The notes beneath the pieces were generated by a model, which did no database searches, was not told the DNA's origin, and worked only from the letters and a program-made list of their open reading frames with translations. The position numbers and the translations under genes were made by a program. Of a stretch of 22,809 nt of DNA, positions 1 through 8,303 are shown piece after piece. Position 1 is the first letter of the stretch. The number at the start of each line of letters is the position of its first letter. Source of the stretch: Saccoglossus kowalevskii (Eukaryota; Hemichordata; Enteropneusta; Harrimaniidae); NCBI RefSeq assembly GCF_000003605.2, contig NW_003138337.1, positions 213,687-236,495 of the forward strand, given 5' to 3'.

Positions 1-430
1 ACGTGGAAGAACACAAGAATACGCCGGAAACCGTTCACGTAATGATCGGTTACCCAGCTGTATATGTTGTTTCAGTTTCAACGTAAATTGGCGTATATTT
101 TTGCATTTACGTTTCTTCCGTCCAACTTAATCAACGGTTATTTCAAAGTATACGTTATAAACGTTGAACGGAAAACAGCGGTTTTTCAGAAATAAACGTT
201 GATTTACGTTGGACTGAATGGACGACAAACGTAGCATTTCCGGCTGACGGTTACGCGACGGATATGCCACCCCCATAGTCCGACGGTTACGCGACGGTTA
301 CGCGGCGGATTTACTGCATAACCGCCATGTAACCGTTGTGTAACCGTACCGGAAACACGCGATTTCATGCCGTGTATCTTGTCTGTTTTTGAGCGGAGCG
401 GATTGCCAATCAGCCCTCCGACTTGTATTT
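1..430. repeat. CpG-rich fold-back repeat, left edge of window
   Basis: This stretch is far richer in CpG than the DNA around it and is made of nested inverted repeats. Bases 283-308 pair with 322-347 around a 13-nt loop; the stem is built from repeats of GGTTACGCGACGG. The mismatches lie where one arm has CpG and the other TpG or CpA. A second pair is 111-144 against about 189-221, and CAACGTAAAT at 79-88 is mirrored at 202-211. No coding potential was recognised. It is most simply a fold-back or MITE-like element whose left end is outside the window, but no family could be named. Confidence 0.6.
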
Positions 431-458
431 GTGTCACTCGTCAACTTGCCTATTATGG

Positions 459-815
459 ATTCGATCTGCATAGAGTATTGTCGGCACTGAAATATAAATT
501 GTGGACGGGCAAGGTTTTGGTTTAGTGTTCAACTAGTTGATTATGTTTAATTCAGCATTCAAGAGAAAACAAAAACAAGAAAAATATTTGTCTGCTGTTC
601 TTTATTTAAAATCATTAATTAAATCTTGATGCGCTAATATGTATTCGATCTGCCCAAATTATTTTCAGCACTGAAATGCAGATGGGCATGGTTTATGTTT
701 AGTTTTCATTTTGTTGATTCTGTTTAATTCGGCATTCAGGAGAAAAAACAAACAAGAAAAAACATTTGTCTGCTGTTCTTTATTGCAAATCATTAATCAA
801 ATCTTGATGCCATGA
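459..815. repeat. two-copy tandem repeat, ~180-bp unit
   Basis: Two diverged head-to-tail copies begin at ATTCGATCTGC (459 and 643). They share in order a CACTGAAAT block, a TTTAATTC-GCATTCA block, an A-rich stretch, TTTGTCTGCTGTTCTTTAT and AAATCTTGATGC. The copies differ by small indels, so the unit is 184 nt for copy one and slightly shorter for copy two. No open frame is conserved between them. Confidence 0.75.
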
Positions 816-835
816 TAATAACTTGACCCCTGATT

Positions 836-899
836 GAATGACGTCATGCATGGATCCAAGTCAGTGTGACCTGAAGTTTTCTACTGAATCAAAACATCG
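836..899 (+). repeat. dispersed repeat, copy 1 (with TGACGTCA)
   Basis: About 62 bases, beginning at AATGACGTCATGCAT and ending at AAAACATC, recur nearly unchanged and in the same orientation at 18844-18908. The shared block contains the palindrome TGACGTCA and AGTCAGTGTGACCTGAAG. Similarity stops abruptly on the right in both places, which suggests a fragment of an interspersed element. Family unknown. Confidence 0.7.
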
Positions 900-1567
900 A
901 ACTCGGAGTCGTTTGAACTATAAATAAACATTACGTAATGTAATGTACATCTATTAAGACATCGTCCATTAAGAGTCGTCATCTGCTTCGAATCAGTTAT
1001 CATACAGGCATGACGTCATTAATCAAGGCAAGTCGTCACTTCAACATCAAAACAAAGGCAATCTACACGTTTGTCGTTGTGTATATTCTGTTATCAATTA
1101 AAAAAATATAAAAAGAAATTAGTATAAATTTGTTTAAAATTGATTTACATATATATATAATCTTAATGTTCATTATTAATTAATCAGTGCCGTGATTAAC
1201 AGTGCTCGAATATATTTTAGTTTATTTTTTTCAGGTCAGCTGTTAGGTGCGCCTTCATCTGCGACACTTTTTGTATGAAACAATTGGGAAAATATATTAT
1301 ATTTAATATGTTATTAATACTAATTAATGATTTATTAAGAATTACATTGTTCTTAATAACTGTCGACACCAACTTATGGAAAAAAATTGTCTGTAAAAAT
1401 GAAAGAAAAAGAAACACATGATTTTCAATTAATGATAATTATAATATACATACACTATACAATTTCATATATTTACATTTTATAAGATTCATTTACAGAA
1501 TGCGAAATTAATGTAGGATTAACAACTGAGTATTGTCGAATATTAAAAGTACAATTATGACCTCACC
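900..1567. other. AT-rich DNA, no gene seen
   Basis: No recognisable coding region, RNA gene or repeat was found. A second TGACGTCA palindrome occurs near 1011. The rest is AT-rich, with short A and T runs and a (TA)n patch near 1150. It lies 3' of the minus-strand EGF gene and may hold part of its 3' untranslated region. Confidence 0.5.
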
Positions 1568-1573
1568 TTTATT
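1568..1573 (-). other. polyadenylation signal AATAAA (candidate)
   Basis: AATAAA on the minus strand begins four bases after the stop codon of the EGF gene's last exon. Placement this close to the stop would give a very short 3' untranslated region. A donor-like AAAG-GTGAGG follows at once, so the transcript could instead be spliced further or end later. Confidence 0.4.
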
Positions 1574-1576
1574 TTC

Positions 1577-1665
1577 CTAATTGGATATGAACCAGGCAGG
1601 AAATGTCAGACACAGGGATACAATCATGACGAAATCGACTTTCTGAATATTACCACTATTCTCCG
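1577..1665 (-). CDS. EGF gene, last coding exon: hydrophobic tail and stop
   Basis: The acceptor is well formed: a pyrimidine-rich tract and TGATTCACAG end at 1666. In phase 1, the phase left by every EGF exon, the 89 nt read as AENSGNIQK-, then the hydrophobic run VDFVMIVSLCLTFPAWFISN, then TAG. A small-residue stretch (NSG), a short spacer and a terminal hydrophobic run with no charged tail match the layout of GPI-anchor signals, so the mature protein is probably tethered by lipid. A very short transmembrane end is the alternative. The neighbouring 1666-2267 stretch is intron, with no further convincing exon. Confidence 0.55.
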
Positions 1666-4600
1666 CTGTGAATCAGAAAAGAAGCAATTTATCAGAAATG
1701 AAGAAGCGCTGTTGATAGAAATGAACAACAATTATATTTAATGATTGCATTGAAAACACAAATTTATTGTAACAAAGCTAATGTAAAACATAGCCAGGCC
1801 CTCACAGTGATATTGTTAACAATATAGCAAAAGAACACAAGTATACACCACTCAAACACATTTTGTTATACATAGAGGGTGGGATATTCAACGTGTCTGA
1901 AATATATAACACACTGCCATGAGACAACGGGTATATGTCACTTGCAAGATAGTGTATGTGTCTGAAATATGATAAATGGGTAAGCAAAATAAATTTTGAA
2001 TAATCATATCTATTCGAATATTTATAAAAATCTTAGAAGCTAAAATGCGAAACATTCGATACGTGCATGTTTGTGAGACATCTACAGCACTGCACGTTGG
2101 TATTGAATATAGAAACACGGTTTTCTTTCACTAGAACACATCCCATTATTCTGATGTATACAATGCTGACACATTCATTTTTGTTAAGAATAAACAATTG
2201 TATATGTCTACCAATGTTCGGGTAAATAAATCATTGAAAGGTAATTCATGAATCATATTTTGTCTACCTGTTTCACAAGTATCTCCTGAAAATCCAGTTG
2301 CACACACACATTCGTTATCTGTACATGTACCACCATTCTGACAGTCATCGTCATCGGCACATGTACCATCTATGTCAAAATATAAAAATGTTAATGTTAT
2401 TGTTCAAATGAATATATCATTGAAGGATAGTTTATACAACAGTCGTCTCCTAGACGTACAGTAAGTAGTACAGACACTGTCTGTACACGTACAACCAATC
2501 TGACAATAACACAAACACATGCATTACATGTACATATACCAACATTCTGGCAATAAGTGTAATACACAAATGTTCCAGCTCAAAATATATAAATTTATAT
2601 TTGTAACATTGTTGAAATGAACAAATTGAATGATAGTTCATAACATATATGTTGTCGTACCTGTCCCACAGTGGTCTCCTACATATCCAGTAGCACAAAC
2701 ACAAACACTATCTGTACACGTACCACCATTCAGACAATCAGTGTCACTGCTACATGTTGCTAGATCCAAAATATAAAAATGTATAATTGTTAGTGTTTAT
2801 TCTTAACTTTCCTGAAATAAATTTACCATTAAAAGATCAATAAAAAATTATTTCGTCTAACCTGTTTCACAGTTGTCTCCTGCATATCCAGTAGCACACA
2901 CACATGCATTATCAGTACACGTACCACCATTCTGGCAATCATCGTCATCGATACAATACAAAGACTATCTGTACACGTACCACCATTCTGACAATCAGCG
3001 TCACTGCCACATGTTGCTAGATACAAATTTTTTTAATTGTTATTGTTTATTTTAACTCGAAATAAATTTACCATTAAACGTAATTAAAAAAACAAAACAT
3101 ATTTCGTCTTACCTGTTTCACAGTTGTCTCCTGCATATCCAGTAACACAAACACATTCATTACTAGTACACGTACCACCATTCTGGCAAGCAGTGTCATC
3201 AGAGCATTTTACAACTGTACTCAAAATATAGAAATTTATATTTGTTCAAATGAATAAATTCACACACCCTAGATCATCGACACCCCTTGTTTCACAATTA
3301 ACTTACTACTACAACAACATCGTTGTTTGCAGATTCATTACAAGTCAAGTTTTTGACGTGCTTGCAGTCTGTTGCGATTCCGATGACAAATTCTTAAAAT
3401 AAAACAATAAATATAAATTGCGTAAACGAGGAGTGAACGCAAAAGTCCTGTGACTGCGAAATCGCAACAGACTTGCCGCCAGTGTAAACGGCCTCATATT
3501 ACCAGCCAGAATCAAGCTTGTGATGATTGACATGTCTAATATTGTTCAACCAATCAGAAGGCTAATTAAATTATGAACTTAGATCCTGGAAGCTATACAC
3601 ACATTCTCAGATATTAATCGCATACGCCATTTTACTTTAGATTTCAATTAAAAAAACGTGCAGGGACTCTGTTTATTATTGATTATAGGTGATGATTTAC
3701 ACAAATTTGCTGGCGTCAACAACATGGTAACATAGCGCGAGACAAGTAAACATAGACACGTGCGATGTCCGATTTATTGTCATGGTCCGTGGCTAGGCTG
3801 CTCCACCCACCGTTTACGCAATTTATATTTATTTGGCAATAATTTTTTCATCAGAATCGCAACAGACTGCATGCAAGTCTAGTAAGTTTAGATTATCTTT
3901 TAAAATATCACGGACCTTTTCATAAAGGATTACAAATCGGCGTGTTTATAAAGGATTAAAATTGTAAGCATTGTTGATTTCCTCCTGATTTGAGCATTTT
4001 AGAATTTTATATCCTTACAGAAAGAACTGTAAAGGTAAATAGAAAATAATATTACCAATATTTGCTAAACCCATTATCTGACGCATGCGCATGCTTCAAA
4101 TCGTTGGAAATTTTCAAAACGTCTTTCCACGTCACCAATTTTGAACGCATATCTAATAATATAAAAACAAACTGTCCGCAAAGAATGTTATAGTTAGCCA
4201 GAAAAAAAATTGGGCATGTATATTTGAGTGCAAATCAATCCATACTTTATTGATGTCCCGGTATATTAAAACACGCGCTTTCTTGACAAGACTGTCATTC
4301 ACCACATTATAAATTAAATTATTTGAATTTCGTACACCACAGATCACATTGCATTAGTTTCAGTGTTTTCGGCATTTTGTTGTGATAGATTTATCTTATC
4401 TCAGATAAAAACAGCCCCAAATTTTGTGCAGTAAAAATGCACACAATACTGTACATACAAGCTGTGGTAGTAATTCACAAGTCATGTGTTAACTTACCTG
4501 TCCCACAGTCGTCTCCTACAAATCCAGCGACACAGTCACAAACACTAGTGTTTGTACACGTACCACCATTCAGACAATCGGCGTCATCACTACATGCATC

Positions 4601-5269
4601 TGTGTCTAAAATATTATAAAACATTGAATTAGATGAAGCACATTGTCCCCCATATCCAGCGTTAGAATAACATGACATCATCAATAAGTAAATATTATAT
4701 TGTAAATATGAAACATAATTTTTTACTTGAATGAGCTTGTAACATTCAAGAAATATGAACTAAATATAAACTAATTTCATATATGGCATTGTGGGGACAC
4801 TTTACTCGTATTTCCAACAATTGCCATTCATTATTGGTCAATATCATACAGAAATATATACCTATTATTCTGAATATATGTGAATATTCAGGGTCGAACA
4901 ATTCATGATACTGAGCTACTGAGTTTAGAAAACGGAATAAAACTTTCACCTTACCTTGCATACAGATTAAACCCACGCACACCAAGATGGAGATGATTTG
5001 AAATCTGCTGAAGAGGAAAAATCAAGATTAGATTAAATTCATATGCGAAAAAAGGAACCAAGTGTGTTAATAGTAGCAGTGGTCGAACCTCATATCTGTA
5101 GTTTCGTCGTCTTCTTCTACGGAATGCGTTTCAAAGTTTGACTTCTTCTTACATATACTGGTTAGGAATGAAGCGATGACGAATGATGAGGCTAGTTTAA
5201 TACCCAAGCAGCCTACACGGAATGCCACTGATTGGGCAGGATAACTCACGTGGTTAAGTAGTTTTCCAT
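1577..5269 (-). CDS. split gene for a secreted multi-EGF protein with a GPI-signal-like tail
   Basis: Model read from the sequence: coding exons 5250-5269, 4955-5004, 4498-4599, 3113-3214, 2661-2759, 2268-2369 and 1577-1665, all with GT-AG junctions. Their sum is 564 nt, or 187 residues plus stop. Layout: signal peptide 1-23, EGF domains at about 24-57, 58-91, 92-124 and 125-158, tail 159-187 ending in a hydrophobic run. Each EGF has six cysteines in a C-x5-C-x5-C-x4/5-C-x-C-x8-C pattern, with no calcium-binding consensus. Every domain has the C-x4-T-C pattern known as an O-fucose acceptor. The fused exon 2862-3016 is left out because its 155 nt break the frame; a transcript including it would meet a stop early in the next exon. 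Known EGF proteins of this layout act outside the cell in adhesion or signalling; any specific role here would be a guess. Exon boundaries are inferred without transcript data. Confidence 0.65.
2268..2369 (-). CDS. EGF exon (fourth intact domain)
   Basis: This 102-nt exon is flanked by acceptor TTTTGACATAG and donor CAG-GTAGAC, in phase 1 at both ends. It encodes DGTCADDDDCQNGGTC followed by TDNECVCATGFSGDTCET, a complete six-cysteine EGF-like domain. CQNGGTC fits the O-fucose consensus. CATGFSGDTC fits the C-x-x-G-[YFT]-[ST]-G-x-x-C pattern known for extracellular O-GlcNAc addition; of the intact domains only this one does. Confidence 0.75.
2433..2574 (-). pseudogene. dead EGF exon copy
   Basis: The minus strand still shows EGF-exon landmarks: GCCAGAATGTTGGTATATG, AATGCATGTGTTTGTGTT, then a second GTCAGATTGGTTGTACGTG and GGAGACGACTGTT. 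It cannot be an exon: the acceptor reads AGCTGG where its neighbours have GATCTAG or similar, no GT donor follows the last cysteine codon, and the frame changes inside. Like the fused exon at 2862-3016, it runs one EGF start straight into a second EGF start. It is most likely a decayed tandem duplicate left in the intron. Confidence 0.7.
2661..2759 (-). CDS. EGF exon (third intact domain)
   Basis: This 99-nt exon in phase 1-1 has acceptor TTTGGATCTAG and donor CAG-GTACGAC. It encodes ATCSSDTDCLNGGTC and then TDSVCVCATGYVGDHCGT, with all six cysteines. It is one residue shorter than the intact neighbours. CLNGGTC keeps the O-fucose pattern, whereas GYVG replaces the serine or threonine needed for extracellular O-GlcNAc. 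The first six bases (CAACAT) match those of the fused exon to its right, which shows their common origin. Confidence 0.75.
2862..3016 (-). pseudogene. fused double EGF exon, frame-breaking
   Basis: Splice signals are intact at both ends (acceptor TTGTATCTAG, donor CAG-GTTAGAC), but the exon is 155 nt, not a multiple of three. The first part reads ATCGSDADCQNGGTCTDSLC in the entering frame. The sequence then jumps into a second unit whose full domain, YCIDDDDCQNGGTC and TDNACVCATGYAGDNCET, lies in a frame shifted by two. The missing piece is the end of one EGF exon, an intron and the start of the next. Deletion between tandem copies, or a collapsed assembly, would produce this. If included, the reading frame meets TGA in exon 2661-2759; because all neighbours are phase 1-1, skipping it restores the frame. 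Confidence 0.7.
3113..3214 (-). CDS. EGF exon (second intact domain)
   Basis: This 102-nt exon in phase 1-1 has acceptor TTGAGTACAG and donor CAG-GTAAGAC. It encodes VVKCSDDTACQNGGTC and then TSNECVCVTGYAGDNCET, a complete six-cysteine domain with an O-fucose-type CQNGGTC. The 1,283-bp intron on its 5' side holds the inverted-repeat element at 3362-3880. Confidence 0.75.
3362..3880. mobile_element. ~520-bp terminal-inverted-repeat element in an intron of the EGF gene
   Basis: The left arm 3362-3432 and the right arm about 3804-3880 are inverted copies: both read CAGTCTGTTGCGATT, then a GATGA-A tract, then ATAAATATAAATTGCGTAAACG inward. A third copy of the outer motif (AATCGCAACAGACTTGC, about 3460-3477) lies inside, inverted relative to the left end. 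No open frame is present, so it looks like a non-autonomous DNA transposon. No clear target-site duplication was found, so the family is unknown and the exact ends are uncertain by a few bases. Confidence 0.65.
4498..4599 (-). CDS. EGF exon (first domain)
   Basis: This 102-nt exon in phase 1-1 has acceptor TTTTAGACACAG and donor CAG-GTAAGTT. It encodes DACSDDADCLNGGTC and then TNTSVCDCVAGFVGDDCGT, with six cysteines; the loop between Cys3 and Cys4 is one residue longer than in the other units. It follows directly after the signal-peptide exon. NTS is a possible N-glycosylation site. Confidence 0.75.
4955..5004 (-). CDS. EGF gene exon 2: signal-peptide core
   Basis: After a pyrimidine-rich tract (GATTTTTCCTCTTCAGCAG) the exon reads FQIISILVCVGLICMQ and ends at donor CAAG-GTAAGG in phase 1, as the first EGF exon requires. 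The run ISILVCVGLIC is a good signal-peptide core. It enters in phase 2, so a separate first exon is needed. Two AG acceptors three bases apart (CAGCAG) allow a 50-nt or 53-nt exon, without or with one Arg. Confidence 0.6.
5250..5269 (-). CDS. EGF gene exon 1: start codon and signal-peptide n-region
   Basis: ATG at 5269 sits in a strong context (G at -3 and G at +4) and opens a 20-nt coding piece, MENYLT plus two bases, ending at a strong donor AC-GTGAGT. Its phase 2 matches exon 2 exactly, giving a signal peptide MENYLTT(R)FQ followed by the hydrophobic core. An out-of-frame ATG five bases upstream is in a poor context and ends within a few codons. The exon is short, so the assignment rests on donor strength, phase and start context together. 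Confidence 0.5.
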
Positions 5270-6043
5270 GACATAAGATGTAGAGTTTTTGATTGATGAG
5301 GAAGACCCTAATTTTAATAAGATAATCAATCATTTATTGTATACTCGTGTCTATGTTTTTCAGATAAAGACGGTAATTTTTTGGTTAATACGTACAATTA
5401 TATGACATCATTAAAGCCTGCGGTTAAATTTATGGTGATTTTTTCAATTATTATACAAGTAATTTCAGACACTACGTCGATTAATTAGTAAAGGTACTAA
5501 GAATCTTGGTTTAGTAACGGGTGTGTCATTCTAACAATATGTCTTCATGATACAATGCCCAGTATTGACGTGAATAGTGTTGGCATGGTGACCGTTTACA
5601 GTGTCTAATCAATCTAACACCAACACATTAGACAACCATTCATTAGGCATCACAACAGTTTTTTTTGGTTGAACCATAACAAACAACCGTAAAATACAAA
5701 GAATGTTTAGTAACGTCCAATACATGTTTCCTAGCAACCGATATACTGTTTTTATGTTATTCATTCGGGCAACCAGAGCATGAAGGGAACTGCTCTAAAT
5801 CATAAGACAGTGGTTGAGACATGTTCATTATTGATGATTGTCGAGCCGACAGTGAAATGTTAAATTAAACCACTTACTTACCAGGGCTTATGTGTGAAGA
5901 ATTCGTGATAAGCCTACCAGACTATGATAAACATGTATTTGCACCTTGCACCTCATAGAAAACATTATACGTATATAAAACAAATAAATGACAATAAATG
6001 CAAATACCAACATTAATTGTACTTTTTACTGTAAAAACTGTAT
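5270..6043. other. upstream region of the EGF gene
   Basis: This should contain the promoter and 5' untranslated part of the minus-strand EGF gene. A strong donor-like CTG-GTAAGTAAG on the minus strand (5873-5882), and a possible acceptor ending TTAAAATTAG near 5310, would allow a non-coding first exon. TATATAAAA at about 5972-5980 reads as a TATA box on the plus strand only. No other gene is visible. Confidence 0.3.
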
Positions 6044-6045
6044 TA

Positions 6046-7135
6046 CGAGGGGCGTTCAATAAATAATGAGTGTTGCGCAGTGATCTGCTTTTTGTATTTG
6101 AAAAGACGCAAACAAAAGGAGTCTTTGATGAAATGAAAGAAACTTATTTTTACCTTGTAAAACGCTGGCATCGTGAATTCAAACATAGCCGGAAGTCTGT
6201 GGAAACATCTCCCAGACCTGGTCATCCCTCTTCTGTTATTGATAATGCATCTGGCCGTCAAGTTGAGGCAGCCATTTTGGAAGATCGACGCATTACTGGT
6301 CCCCAAATAGCCCAAGAAGTCAAGATTAGTACAGGGTATGTGGAAACCATCATTTATGACAATTTGCATATGCATAAGGTGTCTGCCAGATGGATTCCCA
6401 GGTTGCTCACACCTTTCCAGAAACAAGAACGCGTCGAGTGCTCAAGGATGTGCCAAGAAGATGAGTCAAAGTTTTTCAAAAAACTAATTACACAGGATGA
6501 AACTTGGGTCCATCACTATGATATAGAGACCAACGTCCAGTCAATACAGTTGAAGCACTTGGACTCACCACCTCCAAAAAGGCAAGGGTTCAGCCCTCCA
6601 CTGGCAAGGTCATGCTCACAGTCTTCTAGGACCAGGACGGAGTGACATGAGTGATGACAAATTTCCTGGCAAAGAGTACCACAATTAAACGAGCCTATTA
6701 CGCTTCACTTTTGATGAAATCGAGAGAATCTATCGAAATCAGCAAAGGTATCCTCCTCCTGCAGGGCATCGCTCCGGTCCACAACTCACATGTCGCCAGA
6801 TCAGAAACACGGGCGTGTGGCTATGAAATCCTCCCCCACCCCCATACTCTCCTGATCTTGCACCCTCTGACTTTCATCTCTTCCCAGCCATGAAGTTGTT
6901 TTTGAAAGGAAATCTTTCCCAGATGATGCAGCCTTGATTTCTGAAGTTACGACATGGTTGGAGGACCAAGCTGGGGTGTTCTACAAAAACGGTGTACAGA
7001 GCTGCATCAAACGATGGGAGAAATGCATAACTCTGGGTGGTTCCTATGTAGAGAGAGACTAGTAACTGTGCCAAGTTTCATTAATCTCTTGCTATGGGAA
7101 ATGGGTCAGGGGCATTACTTATTGAACGCCCCTCG
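6046..7135 (+). mobile_element. mariner transposon, inactive copy
   Basis: The element is bounded by 23-bp inverted repeats beginning CGAGGGGCGTTCAATAA, with one mismatch, and is flanked on both sides by TA (6044-6045 and 7136-7137), the target duplication of Tc1/mariner elements. At 1,090 bp it is shorter than the ~1.3 kb typical of mariner. It carries a broken transposase on the plus strand. The inverted repeats are nearly perfect while the gene is heavily damaged. Confidence 0.9.
6070..7062 (+). pseudogene. mariner transposase remnant (DD34D type)
   Basis: Three frames together give a mariner transposase. The first (to 6642) carries the N-terminal helix-turn-helix region with RWHREFK, SARWIPRLLTPFQKQ and the first catalytic Asp in TQDETWVHHYD. 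The next frame (about 6651-6840) has the NFLAKSTTI block and LLLQGIAPVH, where the second catalytic Asp (normally QDNAPVH) is Gly. The last runs SPDLAPSDFHLF to KRWEKCITLGGSYVERD and TAG at 7060-7062. The spacing from the lost Asp position to APSD is 34 residues, diagnostic of mariner. Frameshifts fall in an A run near 6578 and a C run near 6842; a TAG lies where a Trp codon is expected near 6628. The N terminus is shortened and lacks a usable start. Confidence 0.88.
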
Positions 7136-7137
7136 TA

Positions 7138-8303
7138 CATTACTTCAAAATAAAATTTCTCGAAAAGGGAAACATCTAACAACACTATAACGATATAAGA
7201 CATTTTCGCCAAGCCTCTCTGTTGTCAGTTATTAAATAATATGCCTGGTGTTATAGAGCTGAGACAGTCGGTAGATAATTATGTTAGACACATAAAACAA
7301 ATGTGAATGTCTTGTCATAAAGTAGAAAAAGTTACTTTGGGAGGTAGAATGTGGGAGGACATGGTAAACATTTGACATGATTACATATTATGAGAAATTC
7401 TTTTGCTCTTTTGCACTCATAAGTTATTCATATGCATGTCTGCGATAAATGGTCCGCTCATTCCATCATGTTTTCATATTGCTCATTTACCTTCCCTCAT
7501 CCGGCTTCAGTCCGAATGGGTGTAACAGCTACTGATTACAAGTGTGAGGTAGAAACACTAGGTTACATACAGAGTAGGCTTACTGAGGGTACACAGTGTA
7601 AGACTAGGTAGATGTCAACATATGCCAGCATTAGTTGACTTGGTGGCAACAATTTGAAAGGGGTATTCAAATATTTTATAAGTAGAGTCTGGAAATAAAA
7701 ATGTTTTGTCTTTTTCAATGTTTTTTCAATGCAAAATACTAGCCAGATTGTTAATTGCAAGTAGGTTTGCAATATGACCCCTATCAGATTGTTCATCTCG
7801 TTCCAAATTATGACCAACTATATCTGTACAAAACAATGGTCAATCCTCTTTCTGACATTATTTATTGTGCTCCACCAATTTTCACACAAGCCTGACTATC
7901 TGTCTGTCTGTACATTTTGCAAAGTCCTCCGGGCTTTGATGACACAAATAATCACAAAAAGTCTATAGAGTATGGATTCGTTCCTTATTATAAAGGGAAG
8001 ACATTTTGTGATATTACTATAAGTTAGCTATGAGCTATGTTAAGCTGGTTGTAGTATTTATAAAGTAAAAATACAAAATTTGATTGTTCTCAGTATTTGA
8101 TTAGCTTAACGTTCTTACAACTATCAATATTGTACAGTCAGAAACCAGGGAGGAAAACCTGTCAGTTTTGTTCTCTCTGTTCAATAGCGAGGATTTACAT
8201 TCTTACTAGAGAGATTATAGTTTTCCCCTTCTTGATAGTAAGATATAAAGCCTTAGAATTGTGTTATGAGAATTCAATGAAGTATAAAATCAGTGAATCA
8301 ATA
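7138..8303. other. AT-rich DNA, no gene seen
   Basis: Both strands were read without finding a recognisable domain, RNA gene or repeat boundary. The open frames here are short, AT-driven and lack matching splice sites. Confidence 0.45.

Noticed and set aside
2873-3055. Plus-strand frame over the EGF exons
   Set aside because: Shadow of the minus-strand exons.
3285-3306. TTGTTTCACAATT resembling the donor end of an EGF exon
   Set aside because: No cysteine-coding sequence continues from it.
4635-4662. Minus-strand NAGYGGQC resembling the end of an EGF domain
   Set aside because: Only about 25 bases resemble the exon ends, no donor follows and no upstream part is visible. It may be a relic but is too short to call.
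5067-5333. Minus-strand frame with a hydrophobic segment, KKK and an acidic tail ending in YY, looking like the last exon of a membrane protein
   Set aside because: It overlaps the start and first intron of the EGF gene, whose exon 1, donor and exon 2 agree in phase. It is most likely a chance frame; an alternative terminal exon of a gene further right cannot be excluded.
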